From: Actinophytocola sp.
GTDB taxonomy: Bacteria; Actinomycetota; Actinomycetes; Mycobacteriales; Pseudonocardiaceae
DNA length: 51,632 nucleotides
Reading direction: 5' to 3'
Assembly: GCF_009379765.1 (NCBI RefSeq)
Contig: NZ_WHTD01000043.1
Span: 1-51,632 of the forward strand
Notes under the pieces: generated by a model
Told to the model about the DNA's origin: nothing
Databases searched by the model: none
Seen by the model: only the letters and a program-made list of their open reading frames with translations
Shown: piece by piece, positions 7,575-16,902 of the stretch
Layout: the number at the start of each line of letters is the position of its first letter
Numbering within the stretch: the stretch's first letter is position 1
Program-made: the position numbers and the translations under genes

Positions 7575-10500
7575 TCAGGCGGCGTCATCTTCGGCGAAGG
7601 TTTCGGCTTGCCGCAGCACCAGCTCCACGGCGCGTGCCTCTGCATCCGGGGGGTATCCATGCCGAGCCAACAACCGCTTGATCTTGCTACGTAACCGGGC
7701 CTGTACCTGCTCACGCACAGACCAGTCCACCGCCCTGTCCACCCGGACCGCTGTGACCAGATCCCGTGCGATCTCGGCAAGAGCGCCGGTGGTCATCACC
7801 CGCACGGCGGACTCGTTGTTCGCGACCGCGTCGTAGAACGCCAACTCATCCTCGGTGAGACCGAGATCCTTGGCCCGGCCCCGGTCCGCGGACACCTCCT
7901 TGGCTAGATCCACAAGCGCCGCGATGATCTCGGCCGAGGCCAGTGCGCCATTGGTGTAACGACGCATGGTCTCCAGCAACTTGCCAGAGAACGTGCGTTG
8001 CCGTATCAGGTTGTGTGGGTGCACCGCACGGATCTCCCGCTCGATCGCGCGGCGTAGCGCCTCCAACGCCAACTCCGGGCGCCTACTCTCGCGAAGCCGA
8101 GCCACGAACGCCTCGTCGAGGTGGGAGAGGTCCGGCTTCTCTAGCCCGGCGGCGGCGTAGATGTCCACCACATCGTCCACCGCGACGGCCCCGGCGGTGA
8201 GTTGGCGGACCAGGAACTCGACCTCGGCCCGGCCGGAGATGCCCCGCTCGGCGCGCTCCTCGGCATCCCACTTGGCGAGGTAAACCCGAACCGTCTCGAA
8301 GAACGCTATATCGTCGACGAGGCCCGCTAGTTCGCTTGCTTTGGGGCGCAACGCGAACGCGCGCAGCAGGTCGTGTGCGGCCTTGGTGAACCGTTGCTGG
8401 GCGGTCGGCTGGTTTTCCAGACGATCGGGTTCGGGCCGCTTGAGGTAGTTCGCCACGTCCACGGCCGCATCGTGGAAAGCCTTGGGTCGTCCGGAATCCG
8501 GCGCCGTGCGCCATTCAATGTCGGCCAATTGTGCGACCAACACGCTGTGTAGTTCGCGCACAAGATCCAGGATTTCGTTCGTATCCCGGCCGATCGGCTT
8601 GCGGTTGCGGTCGGCCACCGTGTACTCGGCCAGCGCGCGGGTCAGGTCCTCCGCGATACCGAGGTAGTCCACCACCAGACCGGATGGCTTCTCGCCGAAC
8701 CGGCGGTTCACCCTGGCCAGCGCCTGCATCAGCGATGCGCCGCGCATCGGCTTGTCCAGATAGAGCGTGTGCAGCGGCGGGGCATCGAATCCGGTCAGCC
8801 ACAACGACTGGACGATCACCAGTTCAAGGTCGTTGTCCGGGTCGGTGACCCGTTTCTTGATCGCCTTGAGTTTGGCCGGAGTTCGGACGTGCGTGCCAAC
8901 CGGCGGCTTCTCGCCAGGCGTGCCCGTGTAGGCGACTTTGATGATCCCCTTGCCGTCGTCGGCCGATGCCCACTCCGGTCGGAGCTTGATGATCTCGTCG
9001 TAGAGCAACGCGCAGATTCGCCGGGTGTAGCCGACGATCATCCCTTTGCCCGGCACTCCGGTCAGCTTGTGCAGCTGCTCCCGGCGGGCCTCCCAGTGCT
9101 CCACGCTGTCCTCGGCCAGTTGCCGCAGCCGTTCCGGGGCGCCGACCACGTCCTCGTAGATCTTGGTTCCCCTGGCGATCTCGCGGGCCTCGTCGGAGTC
9201 CAGGTCGGCGGTCAGGTCCTCTACTCGCTCGTCGAGATCGGCGACTTTGACGCCTTCTGGCAGGTGCACCGGAATGTGCCGGTTCTCGTAGAAGACAGGC
9301 ACCGTCGCACCGTCGTCCACCGCGCGGGTCAGATCGTAGATGTCGATGTAGTCACCGAACACGGCTTCGGTATTTGCCTCGGCTCGGCTGATCGGAGTGC
9401 CGGTGAACGCGATGAAACTCGCGTGCGGCAGGGCGTCGTGTAGGGCGCGCGCCAGGCCGTCGATGAAGTCGTAGTGACTGCGGTGCGCTTCGTCCACCAC
9501 CACGATCAGGTTGCGGCGTGGTGAAAGCACCGGATGCCTACGGCCGGCTTCCTTCTCCACTTTGGTGAGGCTGAACTTCTGTAGTGTGGAGAAGATGATG
9601 CCGCCGCTCGGCCGGTCGAGTTCGGTACGCAGCTCGGCACGGGTGAGCGCCTGCTTCGGCCGCTCCGGCAGAAGGGTGCTTGCCGAGAATGTCTCGTACA
9701 GCTGGCTGTCCAGGTCGATCCGGTCGGTGAGCATCAGCACCGTGGGGTTGGCGAGCGCGGGATGCCTGGCCACCTTCGCGGTGTAGAACTCCATCTCCTT
9801 GCTCTTGCCCGAGCCCTGGGTGTGCCAGACGACACCGGCCCGGCCGTCGGTCGCAACGGCCTGCACGGTCGCTGCGACCGCCTGATTGACCGCGTGGAAC
9901 TGGTGCGCCTTGGCCAGCCGCACGGTGTCCACCGCACCGCCGTTGTCCGCGGAGAACGACACGAAGTCGGCGATCAGGTCGAGAAAGCGTTCCGGCGCGA
10001 ACATCCCGGTGATCAGGACCTCAAGCGCGTTGCCGGCACGAACGTCCACTCGCTTGCCCTGCTCGTCGACGTTCCACGGCGCCATGTGCTCCCACGGACT
10101 GAACGGCGTGCCAGCGCGTGCGGTGACGCCGTCGGAAACGACTGCGACGATCGGCACGGCGAACCCGATGACTCCGAACTCGCGGCGGTATGTTTGCAGT
10201 TGGCGGTAGGCGGTCTCGCTGTTGTCTTCGGTGTCCGCCCTTTTCAGCTCGAACACGGCCAAGGGCAGCCCGTTGACGTAACAGACGATGTCGAACCGGC
10301 GGGTGTGCTTGCGATCAGCGAGTCGGACCTGGTTGACGGCCAGGAACTCGTTGGCGTAGGGGTCGTTGAAGTCGACCGCCCACACCGTGGGATGGCGTTC
10401 GGTGCCGCCCTCGTCGGTGTAGGAGACGCGGACGCCACGGGTGAGCAGGCCATGCATCCGGTGGTTCTCGTGCAGGGCATCCTGCGAGCGGCGGTCGAGC

Positions 10501-10715
10501 AGTTCGGCGAGCGCAGCATCCAGCGCCGATGGAGGGAGGTCCGGGTTGATCGCGCCCAGCGCGGCCCGCAACCGCTTCGTCAGGATCAGCTCGTCCCAGC
10601 CCGGACGTTCCCCGGTGCGCGGGGCCACCGCGGGGCCGTCCAGGTGTTGCCACGACCACTCGGCCAACTCGTCCAGCGCGTGCGCCTCCCAGTCAGCCTC
10701 GGACATACCCGCCAT
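7575..10715 (-). CDS. hsdR: type I restriction enzyme, R subunit
   Basis: HsdR is the motor and nuclease subunit that translocates and cuts unmodified DNA. The 1046-residue length fits the family. The N-terminal nuclease core is FDIVCYVNGLPLAVFELKR, the D...ExK site near residues 140-160. The SF2 helicase motifs follow: TQGSGKS (motif I), VVDEAHRS (DEAH, motif II), AFTGTPI (motif III) and QALARVNRRF (motif VI). The C-terminal third is helical and would contact the methylase core. It is the last gene of the operon and starts 14 bases after hsdS stops. The frame is full-length, with no sign of decay. Confidence 0.95.
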   Translation of the reverse strand: MAGMSEADWEAHALDELAEWSWQHLDGPAVAPRTGERPGWDELILTKRLRAALGAINPDLPPSALDAALAELLDRRSQDALHENHRMHGLLTRGVRVSYTDEGGTERHPTVWAVDFNDPYANEFLAVNQVRLADRKHTRRFDIVCYVNGLPLAVFELKRADTEDNSETAYRQLQTYRREFGVIGFAVPIVAVVSDGVTARAGTPFSPWEHMAPWNVDEQGKRVDVRAGNALEVLITGMFAPERFLDLIADFVSFSADNGGAVDTVRLAKAHQFHAVNQAVAATVQAVATDGRAGVVWHTQGSGKSKEMEFYTAKVARHPALANPTVLMLTDRIDLDSQLYETFSASTLLPERPKQALTRAELRTELDRPSGGIIFSTLQKFSLTKVEKEAGRRHPVLSPRRNLIVVVDEAHRSHYDFIDGLARALHDALPHASFIAFTGTPISRAEANTEAVFGDYIDIYDLTRAVDDGATVPVFYENRHIPVHLPEGVKVADLDERVEDLTADLDSDEAREIARGTKIYEDVVGAPERLRQLAEDSVEHWEARREQLHKLTGVPGKGMIVGYTRRICALLYDEIIKLRPEWASADDGKGIIKVAYTGTPGEKPPVGTHVRTPAKLKAIKKRVTDPDNDLELVIVQSLWLTGFDAPPLHTLYLDKPMRGASLMQALARVNRRFGEKPSGLVVDYLGIAEDLTRALAEYTVADRNRKPIGRDTNEILDLVRELHSVLVAQLADIEWRTAPDSGRPKAFHDAAVDVANYLKRPEPDRLENQPTAQQRFTKAAHDLLRAFALRPKASELAGLVDDIAFFETVRVYLAKWDAEERAERGISGRAEVEFLVRQLTAGAVAVDDVVDIYAAAGLEKPDLSHLDEAFVARLRESRRPELALEALRRAIEREIRAVHPHNLIRQRTFSGKLLETMRRYTNGALASAEIIAALVDLAKEVSADRGRAKDLGLTEDELAFYDAVANNESAVRVMTTGALAEIARDLVTAVRVDRAVDWSVREQVQARLRSKIKRLLARHGYPPDAEARAVELVLRQAETFAEDDAA

Positions 10716-10729
10716 CGCCGCCCCTCCCC

Positions 10730-11983
10730 TCAGATCACGTCAGCTACATGTCGCTCCGCATCCCGAATCCGCAACTCTCCCGAGATCAACTTCGGCAACA
10801 ACGTGTCCCGCAACTCGGCCAGCGCACGATTCTCCTGCTGTCGAGTCTCGATTGTGCGGTGAAGCGCACTGAGTGCCCTCTCCACGATCGGCCGGTATTC
10901 CGGCAGCGGCAGCGTGATGGTCCACGACGGCAGATCCGTCAGCGGTATGCGGTCGACTGTCGCACCGTGGATCGTGCGCTTGCGGATGGTCTCCTGGAAC
11001 TCGTCCACTAGATACGCGTGTAGCAACGTCGCCGAACCCACGCGATCGTCGATTGGTCGCATAAGCGCCATCCGTCTCCCAAGGCACGCTCGCATGTCGG
11101 GTGGCATCAACGACGCGACACCGAGGCGGGTTTCATAGGAAAAGAGAACGTCGCCAGCGCGCGGCGTGACACGACGTGTCCAGCGTGTGAAGTCTTCATC
11201 AGACAAGTGGGCCGAACTATCGAGGTCAAGCAACCCATGGCTCAGGCTGCCAATACCCAGGAACCATGGCCCATGCTCCGTCTTCTTCGGAGTCGCATGT
11301 GGTCCGTCGAATACATCAGCGACCTCGCCAATGCGTTGCTGGCCAACTCGTGCCTCATCAGCGACGAACACAGCGTACCGAAGGCAGGCAAGGGTGAGAG
11401 CCGTGTCGACAATCTGCTCGTTGACCGCGATCTTGTCATCCAGTGCTCCAAGAACTGCAGCGATCGACCGTTGCTCGTCCTTCGACGGCAGGACCACGGG
11501 AACGGCGCCCAAAATCTTCGTGTTTAGGTTCGGCATCGTCGCGCCTACTGCATGGCGCACTATCCAAGCGCGAACAGCAGGATGCCCAAGATAGTATGAT
11601 AGAAACAGGGAGTGGGCCCCCTCTCCAGGTCGGATGCGAAGACATCCGGTGCCACAAAGCCATCCCGACTCTCGATCGCGAACAAGTGACCTTCGCTCGA
11701 CATCACCTCGTCGAGAGTAGACGATATCGCCAACCCGCACGAGATATTTACTCAATCTAGAAGCATCTTCTTCGGAGATTCTTGCTATGCTGTCTTCGAT
11801 GATTAGGTTATCGCCAATATTTTGAGGCATAATGCTAGGAACACCATCGGGAACGTAGTCTGCCGCGTGAAGCTGACTCCCGAATGGGCCAGTTTGTATA
11901 TCCCCGCCACCGTGCACGCAGATGTCCATCAGAGTCATAGTTTCCCAGTTACGCGGCGAAACATGAAAGAGCGACTCAGGCAT
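10730..11983 (-). CDS. hsdS: type I restriction enzyme, specificity subunit
   Basis: HsdS chooses the DNA target for the M and R subunits. The 417-residue protein has the usual two target-recognition domains separated by conserved helices. TRD1 spans about residues 1-190 and ends in LPSKDEQRSIAAVLGALDDKI. TRD2 spans about 210-370 and is followed by ALAELRDTLLPKLISGELRI. The ATG at 11983 overlaps the hsdM stop by 8 bases, and a longer open frame upstream is only the hsdM shadow. The part coding for TRD1 (about 11560-11900) is more AT-rich than the rest of the gene. The recognition sequence cannot be read from the protein. Confidence 0.93.
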   Translation of the reverse strand: MPESLFHVSPRNWETMTLMDICVHGGGDIQTGPFGSQLHAADYVPDGVPSIMPQNIGDNLIIEDSIARISEEDASRLSKYLVRVGDIVYSRRGDVERRSLVRDRESGWLCGTGCLRIRPGEGAHSLFLSYYLGHPAVRAWIVRHAVGATMPNLNTKILGAVPVVLPSKDEQRSIAAVLGALDDKIAVNEQIVDTALTLACLRYAVFVADEARVGQQRIGEVADVFDGPHATPKKTEHGPWFLGIGSLSHGLLDLDSSAHLSDEDFTRWTRRVTPRAGDVLFSYETRLGVASLMPPDMRACLGRRMALMRPIDDRVGSATLLHAYLVDEFQETIRKRTIHGATVDRIPLTDLPSWTITLPLPEYRPIVERALSALHRTIETRQQENRALAELRDTLLPKLISGELRIRDAERHVADVI

Positions 11984-13583
11984 CGAGACTCCCGAGCTGA
12001 GTGCGGACTTCCCGCTCCAGCCGAGCTGACTCCGCGAAGTGAGCGTAAAGCTGCTCGGTGAGCCGGGCGATCTTGTCGGCGATCGGCTCAACGTCCTGCT
12101 CGGCAGCGACGCTGCCGACGTATTGGCCGGGGATGAGTACGAAGTCGTTCTGCTTGATCTCGTCGAGGCCAGCCGAGTAGCAGAATCCCGGTTCGTCGGC
12201 GTACTCCGCACTGCGATCGGTGCCACGCCAGCGGTGGTAAGTGCTGGCCACTTGTTCGATGTCGGCGGCCGACAGTTCGCGCTCGGTCCGGTTGACCAGC
12301 TCGCCAAGCCCGCGCGCGTCGATGAACAGGACCTCGCCGCGCCGGTCGGCCAGCCGCTTGGCTCCTTGCGGGGTCTTGTCTCTGGTCAGGAACCACAAGC
12401 ACGCGGGGATTTGGGTCGACCGGAACAACTGCGGCGGCAGCGCCACCATGCAGGCCACCAGGTCGCGTTCGACCATTGTCCGTCGGATGTCGCCCTCGTT
12501 GGATTGCTTCGACGACATCGAGCCGTTTGCCAGCACGATCCCGGCCCGTCCTCTGGGGCGCAGTTTGTAAGCCATGTGCTGCAACCAGGCGAAGTTCGCG
12601 TTTCCCTTCGGCGGCACTCCGTAGGTCCAGCGCTGGTCGCCGCCCAACCGGTCGCCACCCCAGTCGGAGATGTTGAACGGGGGATTGGCCAACACCACAT
12701 CAGCACGTAGGTCTGGGTGCCGATCGTCATGGAAGGTGTCGCCCCACCGATCGCTCAGGTCGGCGCTGATGCCGTGGATGGCCAGGTTCATCTTGGCCAG
12801 CCGCCAGGTGTTCTCGTTCAACTCCTGGCCGTACACCGCGATGTCGATGGTCCGCCCGCCATGACTTTCCACGAACCGTTCGGCCTGCACGAACATGCCG
12901 CCCGAACCACAACAAGGGTCGTACACCCGCTCGCCCTTGGCCGGTTCCAACATCTCGACGAGCAGCTTCACCACGCTCGGCGGGGTGAAGTATTCGCCAC
13001 CGCGCCTGCCCTCCGCGAGGGCGAACTTGCCGAGGAAGTACTCGTACACCTCGCCGAGCACATCGCGAGCCTTCTTGGTGCCGCCGTTGAAGTCGAGCTG
13101 TCCGTGGAAGCCGATCCGGCCGATCAGGTCGACCAGCTCACCAAGCCGGCGCAGGTCCACGTTGCTCCGGTTGAACAGCTTCGGCAGAACGCCACGCAGT
13201 TCGGGGTTCTCCTTCTCCACCGCGTTCATCGCGGTGTCGATCAGCTCGCCGACGGACTTGCCGCCTGAGACGGCCTTCGCGCCTTCGGCGACGGCTTCCC
13301 AGCGAGCTACCTGCGGAACCCAGAACACGCCATGACCGACATACTCGTCGCGGTCCTCAATCAGCCGGGTAGCCCGCTCGCCGGTGGTGCCCTCGGCGGC
13401 CAGTTCCTCGGTGATCTGCTCGTGCCGCTCGTCGAACGAGTCCGAGACATACTTCAGGAAGACCAGGCCGAGCACGAAATGCTTGTAGTTGGCGGCGTCC
13501 ATGCTGCCGCGCAGTTTATCCGCGGCCTTCCACAGGATTTCCTTCATGTCCGCCGTTGTGGTCGGGGCGGATCGTTTCGCCAC
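11976..13583 (-). CDS. hsdM: type I restriction enzyme, M subunit (N6-adenine methylase)
   Basis: HsdM methylates adenine in the target chosen by HsdS and is needed for both modification and restriction. The 535-residue protein has the N-terminal HsdM helical domain (LWKAADKLRGSMDAANYKHF) and a central Rossmann methylase. The SAM-binding motif is YDPCCGSGGMF, and the catalytic motif IV is VVLANPPFN, the NPPF form of N6-adenine methylases. EYFTPPSVVKLLVEML is motif X. It starts at 13583, 10 bases after the upstream methylase gene stops, and overlaps hsdS by 8 bases, so translation is probably coupled. Confidence 0.95.
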   Translation of the reverse strand: MAKRSAPTTTADMKEILWKAADKLRGSMDAANYKHFVLGLVFLKYVSDSFDERHEQITEELAAEGTTGERATRLIEDRDEYVGHGVFWVPQVARWEAVAEGAKAVSGGKSVGELIDTAMNAVEKENPELRGVLPKLFNRSNVDLRRLGELVDLIGRIGFHGQLDFNGGTKKARDVLGEVYEYFLGKFALAEGRRGGEYFTPPSVVKLLVEMLEPAKGERVYDPCCGSGGMFVQAERFVESHGGRTIDIAVYGQELNENTWRLAKMNLAIHGISADLSDRWGDTFHDDRHPDLRADVVLANPPFNISDWGGDRLGGDQRWTYGVPPKGNANFAWLQHMAYKLRPRGRAGIVLANGSMSSKQSNEGDIRRTMVERDLVACMVALPPQLFRSTQIPACLWFLTRDKTPQGAKRLADRRGEVLFIDARGLGELVNRTERELSAADIEQVASTYHRWRGTDRSAEYADEPGFCYSAGLDEIKQNDFVLIPGQYVGSVAAEQDVEPIADKIARLTEQLYAHFAESARLEREVRTQLGSLDA

Positions 13584-13593
13584 CTAATGCTCC

Positions 13594-15624
13594 TCAATCC
13601 TGCTCGTTCTCGAATTCATCGACCCTCGTGCGTGGCACGTCCGGGACCGCCGCGACCGCCAGCACACCATCGGCGATACCTGCCGACAACGCATCGTCCA
13701 GTCGTGCCAGTGCGTTCATCTTGACGGCCAGGTCCGATCGGCGTCGCTCCAGGTCGGCAAAGTAGTCATCGAGGGTGACGACTTCGTCCTCGGTGAGGAC
13801 CGGCAGTTCCAGCCTTCGCAGGTCAACCCGACGCACCAGCGATCCGCTTTCCCTGCCGACGTTGCGCGGCGAGGTCAGCAATTTGGCGAGCAGGGTGGGC
13901 CGCATCGGTGGCGCGGGACGGTCAGGGTGTTTCGGTCTCAGGCGTACCACCTGCGCGGGAGCCAACACGAGGTGACCTCCGATTTGATCCACTGCGGCCG
14001 CCAGCCCTCCCTCGGCGAGTGCGATTACGTCGCCTGGTTCGGTGGGTTGTGCCGACTCGTACTTGGCTAGCGCGAGATTGTCGATCCACCGCGTGCGCAT
14101 GGCCCGCTCACCACGTAGCTCTTCCGGTCCGATCACCGCTGTGCCGCCGATGCCGAGATCGACATCGGTGATGTCGTCCCGCGAGATGCGGTGACCGCCG
14201 CGCAACGTCGCGATGGCGGTAAGTGGCACTAGCCGCACCTGCTCACGAGCCTGGGCGACGCCAGGCCATCGCGCCGTCACCTGGTCAGGGAACAAGTCCC
14301 GGACGAGCTGGACGGCACCGATCGCCTCTGCGACGTGATCAACCGACGTCCGTTCCTCTGTCAGGCGATGCGCTGGTAGCAAGGTGCCGACCTGCGTGGT
14401 GAGCGGCATTCTGCGGCATACTTCTGCGCGGTCTGGGGCAGGTGCGCGAACCAACTTGGCAGCCGTCGCAGGCCACGCCTCGTCGGCACCAGCCAAACGA
14501 TCGGCGTTGCACAACACGACATCATCGCTCGCTTCGCCAGGGGCGGTGAGTTCGAGCACTGCCAACTCGGTGCCGGTGAGGAACGAATGCGCCCGGCGCG
14601 GCAATTGGATCACTGACGCCAGCACCTTGGCGTCGAGCAGCCGCTGGCGGGCAGCGGGCTCCCGGGTCAATGTCCAGGTCGGCACGACAACATAAGCGCG
14701 GCCGCCTGGGGCGAGGTGCCGAGCCGAGAACATCGCCCAGTCCAGCGGGCCGGCACCCCGCTCTGCCGCCTTCCGGTCGGTGAACTCGCCGGATATGTAC
14801 GGCGGGTCAAGCACAATCACGTCTGACCGCCCACCTGGCCAGTCGGCTGTGCTGTCACCCCAGCGGATCTCCGCCTGCACGCCGTGTGCCGACAGCCGGT
14901 GGCGCAGGATGCGGCACCACGTCGGATGCGAGTCGGCCACGGTTACCCGACCGGCGGCGTGGCCGTCGAGCACTCGCAACAGCAGACTGCCGACTCCGGC
15001 TGCGGGATCGCAGACAGTACGGCCGGTTACGTCGCCGACGAGATAGGCGATCAGGTCGGCGACGGGCGTGGGTGTCATCGTCGACCGCAGGGCCGAGTCC
15101 ATCCGGTCGGCCGCGGATATGAACTCGTCGATCGCCGCAGCCGGCCCCACCGAGCGAGTCAACTCGTCGACTGTCACGGCGAGCTGGTCGATGAATGTGG
15201 GCGTGTTCGTCAGGTCCGGGATGAACATTCCGGCCAGTTCCGGATGGTCCCGCTCGACGCGCCCGGCGAGCGCAGCGATTGTGTCCGAAGTGGATGGCAA
15301 CGGCGTACCTGCATGTGCACGAAGGGATACCAGCGCGACTGAGAGTCGCAGGATGTCGTCACCGCCGATCGCGCCGCTGAGCCGGACCATGGCGCGCACG
15401 CGCAGGCTGTCCCGGAACACCTGGCCATAGGTATGGTCGTCATCGACAGGCCGGCTGTCCAACCAGCGGGCGATCTTCTCGGCGTCGAACAGCGGTGCGG
15501 ATCCGTTGTCCTTGGCCGGTTTGGGGAAGTTGTCGTGACGTCGGCGCCAGTTGCTCACGGTCGGGCGACGGACCCGTGCCAGCTCGGCTATGTCCGTCAT
15601 CGTCACCACGGTTCGATCTGTCAT
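13594..15624 (-). CDS. HTH / N6-DNA methylase / specificity-like fusion protein
   Basis: This 676-residue protein joins three parts. Residues 1-60 are an AlpA-like helix-turn-helix (MTDIAELARV, RPTVSNWRRRHDNFPKP, APLFDAEKIARWL). Residues 190-370 are an N6-adenine methylase with motif I CDPAAGVGSLLLRVL and motif IV VIVLDPPYISGEF. Residues 440-640 resemble an HsdS half: a beta-rich TRD-like stretch, then a helical end (DDYFADLERRRSDLAVKMN). Similar HTH-methylases are widespread in streptomycetes without a settled role. The ATG at 15624 is chosen because AGAGGTG lies just upstream; the GTG at 15633 would fall inside this ribosome site. It lies 30 bases after the HEPN gene and 10 bases before hsdM. 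Confidence 0.85.
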   Translation of the reverse strand: MTDRTVVTMTDIAELARVRRPTVSNWRRRHDNFPKPAKDNGSAPLFDAEKIARWLDSRPVDDDHTYGQVFRDSLRVRAMVRLSGAIGGDDILRLSVALVSLRAHAGTPLPSTSDTIAALAGRVERDHPELAGMFIPDLTNTPTFIDQLAVTVDELTRSVGPAAAIDEFISAADRMDSALRSTMTPTPVADLIAYLVGDVTGRTVCDPAAGVGSLLLRVLDGHAAGRVTVADSHPTWCRILRHRLSAHGVQAEIRWGDSTADWPGGRSDVIVLDPPYISGEFTDRKAAERGAGPLDWAMFSARHLAPGGRAYVVVPTWTLTREPAARQRLLDAKVLASVIQLPRRAHSFLTGTELAVLELTAPGEASDDVVLCNADRLAGADEAWPATAAKLVRAPAPDRAEVCRRMPLTTQVGTLLPAHRLTEERTSVDHVAEAIGAVQLVRDLFPDQVTARWPGVAQAREQVRLVPLTAIATLRGGHRISRDDITDVDLGIGGTAVIGPEELRGERAMRTRWIDNLALAKYESAQPTEPGDVIALAEGGLAAAVDQIGGHLVLAPAQVVRLRPKHPDRPAPPMRPTLLAKLLTSPRNVGRESGSLVRRVDLRRLELPVLTEDEVVTLDDYFADLERRRSDLAVKMNALARLDDALSAGIADGVLAVAAVPDVPRTRVDEFENEQD

Positions 15625-15654
15625 GGTCGTCACCTCTTACCAACGTCGACCCAG

Positions 15655-16323
15655 TCAGAACTCTGGATCGGCATCGCCATCGCATACGGCGCGGCGGCGG
15701 CGCAACACGTGTTCCACCCGATCATGCCGCCGTACATACTCCACGGCCGGCGGCGAGATGTACCCGATCAAGTCGAGGATCGTCCCGTGGTCGGCCTTGA
15801 TGTGGCGCTGGTGGATCGGCTCGGCGTGCGATATCCGGTTGCGCAGCAACCTCATCGTGTCCAGCCGCCAATGCAGGTCGCGACGTCCGCCCGAGTAATT
15901 CGGGAACGCGTGCCGCAACGCGGGACGCCAAAGCGTGGTCTCGTAGTTACTGCCCTTGCCGAGCAATGCGATCCAGAACCCCAAGTGCAGCTCGGCGACC
16001 ATCGCGTCAGGTACGGCCGGTTTGCCGTGCTTCGCCAACTTCGTGGCAGCGTCGGCGAGCAGTCCCTTGGCGACGTCGTGCAGATTGACCCGGCGGTCAA
16101 GCCACCAGTCGGATCGCCCTACCATCGCGGCGAGCCGCTCGTGCAACGCATTTCGCAGCACGACTTCGAGGCAACCCAGGGGACCATTGAGCGCAGCCGA
16201 CACCTCGACATTCCAGGCGTACAGCCGGAACGCTTTGGCGACATCGCCATTGCAATGCTTGAGGTACGGCTCCATCCGCGCTGCCGAGAACGCCGCCAGG
16301 AGGCCCTCGAACTCCTCGTCCAT
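15655..16323 (-). CDS. Abi-like protein with HEPN RNase motif
   Basis: The 222-residue protein resembles the Abi_2 (AbiD/AbiF) family of phage abortive-infection proteins. The N-terminal part reads FRLYAWNVEVSAAL, then EVVLRNALHERL, a typical start of the family. The C-terminal part holds LLRNRISHAEPI, which contains the R-X4-H motif of HEPN ribonucleases. The protein is small, helical and has no signal peptide, so it should be cytoplasmic. It is the first gene of the leftward operon, 30 bases ahead of the HTH-methylase. The inferred job is a growth-arresting RNase released or activated during phage attack; the family call is firmer than this job. Confidence 0.75.
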   Translation of the reverse strand: MDEEFEGLLAAFSAARMEPYLKHCNGDVAKAFRLYAWNVEVSAALNGPLGCLEVVLRNALHERLAAMVGRSDWWLDRRVNLHDVAKGLLADAATKLAKHGKPAVPDAMVAELHLGFWIALLGKGSNYETTLWRPALRHAFPNYSGGRRDLHWRLDTMRLLRNRISHAEPIHQRHIKADHGTILDLIGYISPPAVEYVRRHDRVEHVLRRRRAVCDGDADPEF

Positions 16324-16783
16324 GAAGACCCCCAGCTTCTGGTCGGGATGATGTACAGTGGTGGCGTAAGCCCCGGTGTCAGCCTCTGCTCAGCATGCTG
16401 CCCGGGGCGCCGCTTTTCTTGATGCGGCTCAGCGTCAGGGGACGAGCCCCGATCCATCGCCACTTCACTCTGTCATCAGAGTATCTGCGGAAGGCTTCAC
16501 CCGTCAAGGTATGCTGATAAGGGCACTTCTCAGGTGCTGCTCCCTGTCGGTCGACGCGAGAGTGCGATCGCCTTGGTGACCGTGACCCAAGTAGTGCAAC
16601 AAGGGGGCGACGCCCAGTTCACGCAGTTGTCCTACTTGTGCGCAGGCAGTGTCGAGGCAGTAACGGTCGTCTGTCACTGAACGTAGTCTCGGTGAGCGTG
16701 TTGGGAGCGGGCGCAAGTAGACCCGTTTCGGCTGTTCAGTGCGATGAGGGTTAGGTTTCGGACTCGTGCGGCGCAAGATGCGC
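16324..16783. other. island right arm, no gene supported
   Basis: The 460 bases between the HEPN gene and the stem-loop at 16784 hold no convincing gene. A 103-codon minus-strand frame (16504-16815) has no ribosome site and no recognisable domain, and runs through the stem-loop. The minus-strand leader near 16340-16370 contains TGTACATCAT, a possible promoter part for the operon. The stretch may be a remnant of the element's mobility region. Confidence 0.5.
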
Positions 16784-16816
16784 GATGGGCCGCCAGCGCT
16801 CGGCTGGCGGCCCATC
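16784..16816. terminator. 13-bp stem-loop, likely glnA terminator
   Basis: A perfect stem (GATGGGCCGCCAG, 16784-16796, with 16804-16816) and a 7-base loop lie about 90 bases after the glnA stop. It would also block transcription entering the island operon from glnA. Confidence 0.75.
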
Positions 16817-16828
16817 TCTTCATGTTGG

Positions 16829-16850
16829 GACGGCCTGTGGACGGCCTGGG
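16829..16850 (+). repeat. right subterminal 22-bp repeat
   Basis: This is the partner of 7494-7515, with 21 of 22 bases identical and the same orientation. It also holds two GACGGCCTG copies. It lies 52 bp from the right 15-bp core repeat. Confidence 0.75.
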
Positions 16851-16902
16851 AGAGCGGCCTGGCCAGCGTTTCCGCTGGTCATGCCGCTGAGTAGACTCTC
16901 AG

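Noticed and set aside
9762..10862. Long plus-strand frame of 366 codons opposite hsdR
   Set aside because: It is the antisense shadow of hsdR in GC-rich DNA, and its translation is compositionally biased with no domain. The same holds for the 893-codon frame opposite uvrD2 (18896-21577).
16504..16815. Minus-strand 103-codon frame, considered as an integrase or transposase fragment (LLHYLGHGHQ)
   Set aside because: The resemblance to a recombinase LGH box is too short, the catalytic residues are missing and the frame runs through a terminator-like stem.
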